A stretch of DNA of 64,000 nt from Bacillota bacterium (lineage in GTDB: Bacteria; Bacillota; Clostridia; Lachnospirales; Lachnospiraceae), in the NCBI GenBank assembly GCA_023399055.1, contig JAEWQV010000002.1:62001-126000 (forward strand), in the 5' to 3' direction. Below, one piece after another: positions 1 through 8,520 of the stretch. Position 1 is the first letter of the stretch, and every line of letters begins with the position of its first letter. The translations under genes were made by a program, and so were the position numbers. The notes under the pieces are model-generated. The model made no database searches, was not told where the DNA came from, and saw only the letters and a program-made list of their open reading frames with translations.

Positions 1-21
1 ACAAAAAATGTGGAGGTTGTT

Positions 22-192
22 ATGTCAATTAAGAAAATGGATAAACCAAATGAAGGAATTAAGTGTGTAGTTAATACTTGCGAATATTATGTAAGCGGCG
101 ATCATTGTTATGCAGAAAAAATTGAAGTAGCGCCAAGAAATGCAAGAGAGTCAGAGCAAACAGATTGTACTACTTTCGTATCAAAAGGCTAA
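22..192 (+). CDS. DUF1540-family small Cys-rich protein
   Basis: This encodes a 56-residue protein with paired cysteines early on (KCVVNTC), a third in a C-Y-A-E segment and a fourth near the end (DCTTF). This is the pattern of DUF1540, a short, probably metal-binding clostridial family of unknown role. The start is taken at the ATG at 22 because a GGAGG box ends five bases before it; an in-frame GTG at 10 would place that box inside the gene. It stands alone and faces the leftward gene at 350 across a large stem-loop. Confidence 0.8.
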   Translation: MSIKKMDKPNEGIKCVVNTCEYYVSGDHCYAEKIEVAPRNARESEQTDCTTFVSKG

Positions 193-263
193 TTCAGTCG
201 TTAATAATTGAATAATATTGTTATTACCCTTTATTCTATTTAAATTAGAATAAGAGTAGAAAG

Positions 264-322
264 AAAGCTGAAATTATAAAAATAAGTAGTTTAAACTTCT
301 TATTCATATAACTTCAGCTTTA
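264..322. terminator. Large convergent stem-loop
   Basis: The outer arms AAAGCTGAA and TTCAGCTTT enclose a second inverted repeat around AGTTTAAACT whose arms differ at one pair. It lies between the stop codons of two converging genes, so it probably terminates both. Confidence 0.6.
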
Positions 323-349
323 TTTATGTGCTTATATTCTTATAATTAC

Positions 350-1423
350 CTAATTTCTATTTCTAAACAAATGAATGGTTCCTTCGTCATTTAGCTTCTT
401 TACTATGGTAGCCATAATCGGTAGGATGAATAATCCCAGGACACCCATTAATTGTGCACCTATATACATTAAAATTAATGTAATAATAGGATGTAATCCA
501 ATCTGCTGACCAACAATTTTGGGTTCAACCGTTTGACGAACTACAGTTATTACTATATAGATGATTAAAATTCCAATACCAATTTTAGTGTTACCTAATA
601 TCAATGCAGTGATTGCCCAAGGAAGAAGAACTGCTCCAGTACCAAGAATTGGCATAATGTCAACCAGTGCGATCAAAGCAGCGAAAATAACTGCATTTGG
701 AATTCCAATAATCAAAAAACCAATAGATAATTCGGCGAAAGTAATAGATATAATTGCTGCATAAGCACGAATAAATTTACCAATTGTACCTATTCCATTA
801 TCTTTTAACTTAAGCAACATAGCTCTGCGCTCACCAGTGAATTGAATAACAACAAAGCGAGTTATCTTATGATAGTCAATTGTAAAGAAGAAGGATGAAA
901 CAATTGTAAAAATAAACTTAATAAGTAAGGTTGGAACTTGGGCTGCAAAGGATGCTAATGTATCAACAATGCTAGAGGAAGCTTTGGTCAGATAGTCATA
1001 AATAGTTTGATTGCCATCAACTATAAAGTTATCTACATAAGGTTTGGTTGCCGGAAAAGCTTCCATTATATTATTCAGAACAGTTAATATGGCTGGTTTC
1101 AAGGTTTCGCTATAAAAGGTAGGCAAATTTGATATCAGGTCAACAATAATATCAAATGCTTTGAATCCTACTAAGCTAACAAGATAAGCCAAAAGGCCAT
1201 AAAACAAAAGCAAGATAGAGATGGAGACGATTACCCTGTTTATCTTAGTCTTTTTCTGAATAAAATCAATTAAATGGCGAAACGTAACTGCAATAATCAA
1301 GCCAATAACAAAAGGCATAAGGAGCGGAAGAAAATATTTTATTCCAACATAAACTAGCCCTAGAATTAGGGCAATAAATGCCGCGCGAATGAGGTAAGCC
1401 TTTTGTTTCTCTAGATTCAACAT
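350..1423 (-). CDS. AI-2E family / YtvI-like membrane protein
   Basis: This 357-residue protein has about seven to eight hydrophobic segments: an N-terminal pair, an amphipathic middle region at about residues 90-150, and a C-terminal block containing the Gly/Pro-rich GIPNAVIFAALIALVDIMPILG stretch (shown here only as a landmark at about residues 240-262). The architecture matches the AI-2E exporter/PerM superfamily, which includes the sporulation protein YtvI and Na+/H+ antiporter-like members. The substrate cannot be told from sequence. It starts 49 bases after the DUF47 gene on the same strand, with an AAGGATC box before the ATG, so it may be the last gene of the phosphate operon or have its own promoter. 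Confidence 0.8.
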   Translation of the reverse strand: MLNLEKQKAYLIRAAFIALILGLVYVGIKYFLPLLMPFVIGLIIAVTFRHLIDFIQKKTKINRVIVSISILLLFYGLLAYLVSLVGFKAFDIIVDLISNLPTFYSETLKPAILTVLNNIMEAFPATKPYVDNFIVDGNQTIYDYLTKASSSIVDTLASFAAQVPTLLIKFIFTIVSSFFFTIDYHKITRFVVIQFTGERRAMLLKLKDNGIGTIGKFIRAYAAIISITFAELSIGFLIIGIPNAVIFAALIALVDIMPILGTGAVLLPWAITALILGNTKIGIGILIIYIVITVVRQTVEPKIVGQQIGLHPIITLILMYIGAQLMGVLGLFILPIMATIVKKLNDEGTIHLFRNRN

Positions 1424-1472
1424 GTAATGATCCTTTCTTGATCAATTTATCTCTATGTGAATTATCGACTCA

Positions 1473-2099
1473 TTATGAGTTTTTCATAACAATACTTTCA
1501 ATAATATTTGCAACATCTTCGCAATTATCTGCACAACGCTCTAAACGATGTAAAATTTCAGTCCAACACATTAATTCGATTGGATCTTTTGAGGTGTGAT
1601 ATAAATTACGCATAAAGTCAACATATAATGCATCGCCAACTTCTTCAAGACGATTAATTTCGATAACTTTATCATGTAATTTCTTGGAACTCTTAAAGTT
1701 CTTGAATTCTTCCAGAGCTTCATCCATAGCCTTAGTACAAGTTACTAATAGCTCTGTGAATTTAAGAATTTCAGGACGGATCGTCTGAATATTGAACATA
1801 TCTACATAGATTAACACATCTTCGATGGAGTCGGTTACATCATCAATTTCCTGTGTAAGACTGGTGATATCTTCACGCTCAATTGGAGGAAGAAATTCTT
1901 TAACCAGACGATTCATGATGTCGTGCTTTGCTAAATCGGCACTATGTTCAATTTCGTGTGCTGCTTTTACTCTATCTGTAATTTTGCTTGGATCAAATTT
2001 ACTTAAGGTTTCGTGGAGGCTAACTGCTAATTTGGTAGAATATTTTGAGAGGTTTGCAAATGCATCAAAATAACTATAAGTATTCTTTCTTGTAATCAT
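1473..2099 (-). CDS. DUF47 family (PhoU-like) phosphate transport regulator
   Basis: This 208-residue all-helical protein has the acidic motifs of the DUF47/TIGR00153 family, including EIDDVTDSIEDVL at about residues 85-97 and a C-terminal RLERCADNCEDVANIIE segment. Members resemble PhoU and are usually encoded beside PiT transporters, where they are thought to modulate low-affinity phosphate uptake from the cytoplasmic side. It follows the PiT gene by 21 bases with a GGAAGG ribosome site, so the two are very likely cotranscribed. Family assignment is firm; the regulatory role is inferred from relatives and neighbours. Confidence 0.88.
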   Translation of the reverse strand: MITRKNTYSYFDAFANLSKYSTKLAVSLHETLSKFDPSKITDRVKAAHEIEHSADLAKHDIMNRLVKEFLPPIEREDITSLTQEIDDVTDSIEDVLIYVDMFNIQTIRPEILKFTELLVTCTKAMDEALEEFKNFKSSKKLHDKVIEINRLEEVGDALYVDFMRNLYHTSKDPIELMCWTEILHRLERCADNCEDVANIIESIVMKNS

Positions 2100-2120
2100 A
2101 ATATATGACTTCCTTCCTAT

Positions 2121-3164
2121 TTAAAAGATTTGCATAAATATTTTTGACATAACATAACCGAGTAAACCACAGCCAGGGAAGGTTAATACCCAAGCGGCAA
2201 CCATTTCCTTTACAATACTCCAGTTTACGCTTTTCATTCTTTTTGCAGCACCAACGCCCATAATCGAGGTGGTCTTTGTGTGTGTAGTACTAACTGGGAT
2301 ACCAAAGGCGGAGGCAAGAAATAATGCAACCGTAGCAGCAGCATCTGCTGCAAAACCTTGATATTTACTTAACTTTACCATACCCATACCAACAGTTTTA
2401 ATGATTTTATAACCACCGATAGAGGTTCCTAGTGCCATAACAATTGAGACTAAAACCATTAACCAAATTGGTACGGAAAACTCTGTTACACCGGATTTTC
2501 CCTGTGCCAAGAATACACCAAGCATGAATACACCCATAAATTTCTGTCCATCCTGTGCACCATGCATATAAGCCATGGAAGCGCCACCAAAAACCTGTGC
2601 GTGTTTAAAAAAGAAAGAAGTTTTACGCCTGTCCGCATTTTTACAAATAAAAGAAATTATTTTAGAAATTACATAACCAAGACCAAAGCCAATAATAGAG
2701 GAGAGAAACAAACCATAGATAACCTTCATCCACTCACCCATATTAATACCTTGTCCACCCTGTATCGCAATAGCAGAACCAGTTATACCTGCAATCAAAG
2801 CATGAGACTCGCTTGTAGGGATACCGAATGCCCAAGCAGCAGTTGCCCAAACAACAATCGCAAACAAGGAAGCACATAGTGCTATTAAAGCATTCTTGGA
2901 ATCGCCACCAAAATCAACCATCTTGTATACTGTCTGAGCAACGGAGTTGTTCAGCATAGTCATAACTAGAACACCAAGAAAATTGAATACGGCCGCCATA
3001 AGAATTGCATTTTTCGCACTAATGGAACGAGTTGAGACACAGGTAGCAATGGCATTTGGTGCATCGGTCCAGCCATTAACTAAAACAACACCCAAAACCA
3101 ACGCCACCGTTATTAATAGAGTAGGGGTTGATACCAGTTGCTGCAGAAATTCAGTAAAATTCAT
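2121..3164 (-). CDS. pit: PiT family inorganic phosphate transporter
   Basis: This 347-residue integral membrane protein carries the duplicated PiT signature: an N-terminal GWTDAPNAIATCVSTR segment and a C-terminal GIPVSTTHTKTTSIMGVG segment, plus a repeated FGIPTSESHAL motif in the middle. PiT proteins import phosphate, usually as a metal-phosphate complex driven by protons or sodium. The ATG at 3164 was chosen over an upstream in-frame ATG because a GGAGG box lies directly before it. It leads the operon with the DUF47 gene. Four TTCACA/TTTACA repeats further upstream suggest control by phosphate starvation through PhoP. Confidence 0.93.
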   Translation of the reverse strand: MNFTEFLQQLVSTPTLLITVALVLGVVLVNGWTDAPNAIATCVSTRSISAKNAILMAAVFNFLGVLVMTMLNNSVAQTVYKMVDFGGDSKNALIALCASLFAIVVWATAAWAFGIPTSESHALIAGITGSAIAIQGGQGINMGEWMKVIYGLFLSSIIGFGLGYVISKIISFICKNADRRKTSFFFKHAQVFGGASMAYMHGAQDGQKFMGVFMLGVFLAQGKSGVTEFSVPIWLMVLVSIVMALGTSIGGYKIIKTVGMGMVKLSKYQGFAADAAATVALFLASAFGIPVSTTHTKTTSIMGVGAAKRMKSVNWSIVKEMVAAWVLTFPGCGLLGYVMSKIFMQIF

Positions 3165-3301
3165 AAAGCGCCTCCTAAAACACAAAATTAATCATAATTA
3201 CATCTTTGTAATCAAACAAACAAATCTTAACACGAATAAAAGACATGCGCAATCAAATTTTACATGAATAATACATCAATTTTGCATTATTTTTAATACA
3301 T

Positions 3302-3338
3302 TTCACAGTATTTACATGGAATTCACATAGATTTCACA
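3302..3338. promoter_or_regulatory. Candidate PhoP (Pho box) direct repeats
   Basis: TTCACA at 3302, TTTACA at 3311, TTCACA at 3322 and TTCACA at 3333 form a head-to-tail series with 9, 11 and 11 base periods. Every copy fits the Bacillus PhoP half-site TT(A/C/T)A(C/T)A. They lie about 140-175 bases upstream of the PiT start. The assignment is inference from motif plus target gene. Confidence 0.5.
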
Positions 3339-3577
3339 AAAGAGACTGTAAATGATTTACTATGGTAATTATGCCTAAAATGAAGCATAATTATTTAATT
3401 ATAAATTTTCCAAATGATATATTTGGCAAGAAGATAATAATAGATTTTATTTGATATTTAGTGCTTACCTATTTATAATAAGCATATTAACTGAAAATAT
3501 TAATATTGTAAGATTAATATTGGCAAATACGTATATTTATAAATAGTTATGGAAAATAACCCATATTATTTTTAAAT

Positions 3578-3607
3578 TTGACATTGCTTTTTAGAAAGAA
3601 ATACATT
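3578..3607 (+). promoter_or_regulatory. Candidate ilvD promoter
   Basis: A perfect TTGACA at 3578 is followed after 18 bases by TACATT, a four-of-six match to the -10 box. It leaves a leader of about 90 bases before ilvD. The -10 is weak, so the exact start is uncertain. Confidence 0.4.
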
Positions 3608-3706
3608 AATATATACTGTACTACTTTAAAGTGATGAGATGGTATTGTTGCAAAATGTATTGTAGTATTGTTTTACTATAAATATGAAAGAAAAGGTGGT
3701 TAAAGG

Positions 3707-5380
3707 ATGAGAAGTGACGCAGTGAAAACCGGAGTATCCCAGGCACCCCACAGATCTTTATTTAATGCATTGGGTCTGACCAAGGAAGAGATGAGAAAAC
3801 CACTCATTGGTGTCGTGAGTTCATATAATGAAATTGTACCAGGGCATATGAACCTAGATAAGATAGTCGATGCCGTCAAGCTTGGTGTGGCAATGGCAGG
3901 CGGAACGCCACTAGTCTTTCCAGCAATTGCTGTATGCGATGGTATTGCCATGGGTCATCAAGGAATGAAATATTCTTTGGTTACTAGAGATCTGATTGCA
4001 GATTCTACAGAAGCAATGGCGATGGCTCATCAATTTGACGCACTTGTAATGGTACCGAATTGTGATAAGAACGTTCCCGGACTTTTAATGGCAGCGGCAA
4101 GAGTGAATATTCCTACAATTTTTGTTAGCGGTGGACCAATGCTTGCGGGACGAGTGAATGGAAATAGAACCAGTCTTTCCTCGCTGTTTGAGGCAGTTGG
4201 TGCCTTCAGTGCAGGAAACTTATCAGAAGAAGAATTAGAAGAATACGAAAATAAGGCTTGTGCTACCTGTGGTTCCTGTTCAGGTATGTATACAGCAAAC
4301 TCAATGAACTGTCTTACCGAAGTAATCGGTATGGGCTTAAAGGGCAACGGAACCATTCCAGCTGTCTATTCCGAACGTATCAGATTGGCAAAACATGCTG
4401 GTATGAAAATTATGGAGTTGCTGGAAAAAGATATTCGACCAAGAGATATTATGACCAAAGAAGCTTTTATGAACGCTTTAACCGTGGATATGGCACTAGG
4501 CTGTTCTACTAATACAATGCTGCATTTGCCAGCAATCGCACATGAAGTTGGCTTTGAATTAAACATAGATATTGCAAATGAAGTTAGTGCTAGAACACCG
4601 AATTTATGCCATCTGGCACCTGCAGGACATACATATATTGAAGACCTGAACGAGGCAGGCGGTGTATACGCTGTTATGAATGAATTAAATAAGAAAGGAC
4701 TCCTCAACACCGATTTAATTACTGCTACAGGAAAAACGGTCGGCGAGAACATACAAGGCTGTAGAAATCTTAATCCAGAGGTTATTCGGCCAATTGATAA
4801 TCCTTATAGTGAAATTGGAGGTATTGCAGTCCTCAAGGGTAATCTTGCACCTGATTCAGGAGTGGTTAAGCGTTCCGCAGTTGATCCAAGTATGATGAAG
4901 CATGAAGGACCTGCAAGAGTCTTTGATTGTGAAGAAGATGCAATTGAGGCAATCAAAGGCGGTAAGATCGTTAAGGGTGATGTCGTTGTTATTCGATATG
5001 AAGGACCAAAGGGTGGTCCAGGAATGAGAGAAATGTTAAATCCCACCAGTGCAATTATGGGTATGGGACTAGGTTCACATGTGGCATTGATTACGGATGG
5101 AAGATTCTCAGGAGCCTCAAGAGGCGCTTGTGTTGGTCATGTATCGCCGGAAGCAGCGGTAGGAGGCAATATAGCACTTGTGGAAGAGGGAGATATTATT
5201 CAGATTGATATTAATGCAAATAGTTTGAATTTTGTTATATCCGATGAAGAATTGGAAGCAAGAAGAGCAAAATGGCAGCCACGTCAGCCGAAGATAACAA
5301 CGGGATACCTTTCCCGCTATGTAGCGATGGTAACCAGTGGCAACAGAGGGGCAATCTTAGAGGTTCCTAAGGCGCAATAG
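3707..5380 (+). CDS. ilvD: Dihydroxy-acid dehydratase
   Basis: This 557-residue enzyme has the usual IlvD length and dehydrates 2,3-dihydroxy-isovalerate or -methylvalerate to the 2-keto acids that precede valine, leucine and isoleucine. Iron-sulfur cluster residues are visible: C77 in VCDGI, C119 in VPNCDKNVPG, and the C-x2-C-x2-C group at 185-191 in CATCGSCSG. The C-terminal TDGRFSGASRG motif is typical of the IlvD/Edd family. A GGTGG ribosome site precedes the ATG. It stands 98 bases before ilvB on the same strand, so the two form a branched-chain amino-acid unit. Confidence 0.96.
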   Translation: MRSDAVKTGVSQAPHRSLFNALGLTKEEMRKPLIGVVSSYNEIVPGHMNLDKIVDAVKLGVAMAGGTPLVFPAIAVCDGIAMGHQGMKYSLVTRDLIADSTEAMAMAHQFDALVMVPNCDKNVPGLLMAAARVNIPTIFVSGGPMLAGRVNGNRTSLSSLFEAVGAFSAGNLSEEELEEYENKACATCGSCSGMYTANSMNCLTEVIGMGLKGNGTIPAVYSERIRLAKHAGMKIMELLEKDIRPRDIMTKEAFMNALTVDMALGCSTNTMLHLPAIAHEVGFELNIDIANEVSARTPNLCHLAPAGHTYIEDLNEAGGVYAVMNELNKKGLLNTDLITATGKTVGENIQGCRNLNPEVIRPIDNPYSEIGGIAVLKGNLAPDSGVVKRSAVDPSMMKHEGPARVFDCEEDAIEAIKGGKIVKGDVVVIRYEGPKGGPGMREMLNPTSAIMGMGLGSHVALITDGRFSGASRGACVGHVSPEAAVGGNIALVEEGDIIQIDINANSLNFVISDEELEARRAKWQPRQPKITTGYLSRYVAMVTSGNRGAILEVPKAQ

Positions 5381-5478
5381 ATTATTATAAAATAGTTGTA
5401 AATATAGGGCATTATAATATACTTAAGCATTACATTCTGTGATATGAATAAAGAATGTGAGCAGGAATGGAGGTTAGA

Positions 5479-7155
5479 ATGGAATTAACAGGTTCTCAAA
5501 TCGTTATTAAATGTTTAAAAGAGCAGGGTGTTGACACAGTCTTTGGATATCCTGGCGGTACTATATTAAATATATATGATGAATTATATAAGCACACATC
5601 AGAAATCAAACATATCTTGACTTCCCATGAGCAAGGAGCATCTCATGCGGCTGATGGTTATGCAAGAGTTACCGGCAAAGTAGGGGTATGCTTTGCAACC
5701 TCTGGACCGGGTTCGACTAATCTTGTAACTGGTATTGCAACCGCGTTTTTGGATAGTATTCCTATGGTTGCTATTACTGCAAATGTTGCGGTTAATCTAT
5801 TAGGAAGAGATTCCTTTCAGGAAATAGATATTGCTGGTATTACAATGCCTATTACAAAGCATAACTTTATTGTAAAGGACGTAACTAAGCTGGCAGAAAC
5901 CATTCGTAAGGCATTTAAAATCGCACAGACTGGAAGACCTGGACCAGTTTTAGTGGATATTACAAAAGATGTAACAGCAGCTAAGACGGACTATCAGGCA
6001 GCAGTACCGGAACCTATTCTTCGCGATACAAAGCATATTACAGAGCTGGATATTAAAAATGCAATTCAATTAATTCAGAATTCGAAGAAGCCCTTTGTAT
6101 TTATAGGTGGTGGAGCTGTTATTTCGGAAGCACACGAAGAAGTGAAGGAATTCGTGGATAAGGTGGATGCACCTGTAACAGATACCCTTATGGGAAAAGG
6201 TGCTTTTGATGGAATGGATGCACGCTATATGGGCATGCTTGGAATGCACGGTACGAAGGCATCCAATCTTGGTGTAACGGAATGTGATCTTCTTATTACT
6301 ATTGGCGCACGTTTCTCGGATCGAGTAATCGGTAACGCTAAGAAGTTTGCCAACAATGCAAAGATACTTCAGATTGATATTGATCCGGCTGAAATTAATA
6401 AAAACGTAACAACACATTATAGCGTTATAGGTGATATTAAAGAGGTTCTTTCCTTATTAAATAAAGAATTAGAACAGCAAAAGCATACGGAGTGGGTGGA
6501 TCATATTATCGCCTTAATGCAGAAGCATCCTTTAAAATACGCACATGATCGCTTAACTGGACCGTATATTCTAGAGAAGCTATATGAAGTGACAGAGGGA
6601 GATGCAATTATAACCACAGAGGTTGGTCAGCATCAGATGTGGGCAGCGCAGTTCTATAAATATAAAAATCCAAGAACCTTTATTACCTCAGGCGGACTTG
6701 GTACTATGGGATATGGACTTGGTGCAAGTATTGGTGCGAAGCTAGGTAAACCGGATAAAACAGTGGTTAACATTGCTGGTGATGGATGTTTTAGAATGAA
6801 TATGAATGAGCTTGCTACGGCTACCCGTTATGATATACCAATTGTTCAAATTGTATTAAATAACGAAGTTTTGGGTATGGTTCGTCAATGGCAGACACTT
6901 TTCTATGAGCAAAGATATTCCTACACTCATTTAAAGGATAAGGTTGATTTTGTAAAGCTGGCAGAGGCTATGGGTGCAAAAGCTTATCGTATTACAGAAA
7001 AAGAGGAAGTGGAAGCTGTATTAAAGGAAGCAATTGCCTTAAATGAGCCTGTCCTGATTGAATGCATGATTGACCGTGATGACAAAGTTTGGCCGATGGT
7101 TGCACCAGGAGCAGCAATTGAAGAAGTTTTTGCAGAAGAAGATTTAATGAATTAA
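5479..7155 (+). CDS. ilvB: Acetolactate synthase, large catalytic subunit
   Basis: This 558-residue thiamine-diphosphate enzyme condenses pyruvate with pyruvate or 2-ketobutyrate at the start of branched-chain amino-acid synthesis. It shows the catalytic-glutamate segment SHEQGASHAADGYAR near the N-terminus, the FAD/biosynthetic type middle domain, and the diphosphate-binding GDGCFRMN...N motif late in the protein. The ATG at 5479 is preferred because GGAGG ends five bases upstream; the in-frame ATG at 5467 overlaps that box. No small regulatory subunit gene (ilvN) follows; the next gene is serC after a pair of hairpins. It could be paired with an unlinked IlvN, or act alone. Confidence 0.94.
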   Translation: MELTGSQIVIKCLKEQGVDTVFGYPGGTILNIYDELYKHTSEIKHILTSHEQGASHAADGYARVTGKVGVCFATSGPGSTNLVTGIATAFLDSIPMVAITANVAVNLLGRDSFQEIDIAGITMPITKHNFIVKDVTKLAETIRKAFKIAQTGRPGPVLVDITKDVTAAKTDYQAAVPEPILRDTKHITELDIKNAIQLIQNSKKPFVFIGGGAVISEAHEEVKEFVDKVDAPVTDTLMGKGAFDGMDARYMGMLGMHGTKASNLGVTECDLLITIGARFSDRVIGNAKKFANNAKILQIDIDPAEINKNVTTHYSVIGDIKEVLSLLNKELEQQKHTEWVDHIIALMQKHPLKYAHDRLTGPYILEKLYEVTEGDAIITTEVGQHQMWAAQFYKYKNPRTFITSGGLGTMGYGLGASIGAKLGKPDKTVVNIAGDGCFRMNMNELATATRYDIPIVQIVLNNEVLGMVRQWQTLFYEQRYSYTHLKDKVDFVKLAEAMGAKAYRITEKEEVEAVLKEAIALNEPVLIECMIDRDDKVWPMVAPGAAIEEVFAEEDLMN

Positions 7156-7159
7156 AGGA

Positions 7160-7297
7160 TAGAGTGTCAGAAGTCAATTTAAAAGAACTTACAATGCTTT
7201 TGACACTCTACCAATGTTATTTAGCGGGAATATAGTTTGGATGACAGAGTGTCTTGGATTTGCTTTCATTAAATAATGAAACCATATAAGGCACTCT
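7160..7297. repeat. Two tandem AGAGTGTC stem-loops
   Basis: The first hairpin has perfect 10-bp arms TAGAGTGTCA (7160-7169) and TGACACTCTA (7201-7210), extendable inward with wobble pairs. The second pairs AGAGTGTCTT (7246-7255) with AAGGCACTCT (7288-7297) and contains a small inner hairpin, TTCATT/AATGAA. Both share the same AGAGTGTC stem sequence. Neither is followed by a good T-tract. They may end the ilv transcript or be copies of a small repeat. Confidence 0.6.
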
Positions 7298-7414
7298 TAT
7301 CCATATTATTAGCAGATTGGAATTGACAAAAAAATAACATAGTAATATAATAAGTTTTATACTTTAATACACTAAAGTGAGGAATAAATGTAATATTATA
7401 AGGAGGAAGAAAGA

Positions 7415-8500
7415 GTGGGAAGAATATTTAATTTTTCAGCTGGTCCGGCAATGTTGCCAGTAGAAGTACTACAGGAAGCAGCAGATGAAATGCTTAATTA
7501 CAGGGGAACTGGCATGTCAGTTATGGAGATGAGTCACAGATCCAAAGCGTACGAAGCAATTATTGAAGAAGCAGAAAAGGACTTAAGGGACTTAATGAGT
7601 ATTCCAGATAACTATAAGGTTCTCTTTCTCCAGGGCGGAGCTTCTTTACAATTTGCCATGATTCCCATGAATTTAATGAAGAATAAGGTTGCAGATTTCA
7701 TTATTACAGGACAATGGGCAAAGAAGGCATATCAGGAAGCTAAAATCTATGGTACTGCCAATGCTATAGCATCCTCCGCTGATAAAACATTTTCCTATAT
7801 CCCGGATTGTTCGGATCTTCCAATTTCTGAAGATGCAGATTATGTCTACATATGTGAAAATAATACCATTTACGGTACTAAATTCAAGACCTTACCAAAC
7901 ACGAAAGGCAAACTTTTAGTTTCAGACGTTTCCTCCTGTTTCTTATCTGAACCAGTAGATGTTAGTAAATATGGACTGATTTATGGTGGTGTTCAAAAGA
8001 ATATTGGCCCGGCAGGCGTAGTTATTGTAATCATCCGTGAGGACTTAATTACAGAAGATACTCTTCCTGGAACACCTACCATGATGAAATATAAAATTCA
8101 TACAGATGAAAAATCCCTTTATAATACTCCTCCTGCATATGGTATCTATATCTGCGGTAAAGTATTTAAGTGGATTAAAAATAAAGGTGGATTAGCAGCA
8201 ATGAAGGAACACAATGAGAAAAAAGCTGCCATTCTTTACGACTACTTGGATCAGAGTAAGATGTTTAAGGGAACTGTAGTAAAGGAAGACAGATCCTTAA
8301 TGAATGTTCCTTTTGTAACCGGAGATGAGGAATTGGATAATAAATTTGTAAAAGAAGCAAAAGCAGCAGGTTTTGAAAACCTAAAAGGTCATAGATCTGT
8401 TGGCGGTATGAGAGCTTCTATCTACAATGCCATGCCAATGGAAGGTGTTGAAAAGTTAGTAGAATTTATGAAGCAATTTGAAGCAGAAAATACGAAATAA
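7415..8500 (+). CDS. serC: Phosphoserine aminotransferase
   Basis: This 361-residue PLP enzyme of normal SerC length converts 3-phosphohydroxypyruvate and glutamate to phosphoserine. The N-terminal FNFSAGPAMLPVEVL motif, the LQGGASLQFAM segment and the PLP-lysine region YGGVQKNIGPAG are all present. Translation begins at a GTG preceded by AAGGAGG. It lies 20 bases before serA, so the two serine-pathway enzymes are cotranscribed. It belongs to the clostridial rather than the vitamin B6-linked context, because serA and DUF1015 follow it. Confidence 0.95.
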   Translation: MGRIFNFSAGPAMLPVEVLQEAADEMLNYRGTGMSVMEMSHRSKAYEAIIEEAEKDLRDLMSIPDNYKVLFLQGGASLQFAMIPMNLMKNKVADFIITGQWAKKAYQEAKIYGTANAIASSADKTFSYIPDCSDLPISEDADYVYICENNTIYGTKFKTLPNTKGKLLVSDVSSCFLSEPVDVSKYGLIYGGVQKNIGPAGVVIVIIREDLITEDTLPGTPTMMKYKIHTDEKSLYNTPPAYGIYICGKVFKWIKNKGGLAAMKEHNEKKAAILYDYLDQSKMFKGTVVKEDRSLMNVPFVTGDEELDNKFVKEAKAAGFENLKGHRSVGGMRASIYNAMPMEGVEKLVEFMKQFEAENTK

Positions 8501-8520
8501 TCCAAAGGAGCATCCTTATT

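Larger units (their letters stand above)
3165..3706. other. Divergent intergenic region, PiT / ilvD
   Basis: This AT-rich spacer of about 540 bases lies between two divergent operons. It holds the PhoP-like direct repeats at 3302-3338 and a candidate ilvD promoter at 3578-3607. A weak CodY-like match at 3485-3499 agrees at 11 of 15 positions. I saw no T-box, no leader peptide and no small ORF with a good ribosome site. Confidence 0.5.

Noticed and set aside
3485..3499. CodY box upstream of ilvD
   Set aside because: Matches 11 of 15 positions only, mostly in one half-site, in very AT-rich DNA; too weak to annotate as a feature.
7156..7414. T-box leader upstream of serC
   Set aside because: The conserved AGGGTGGNACCGCG box and a serine codon specifier loop are absent; only the paired AGAGTGTC hairpins are seen.
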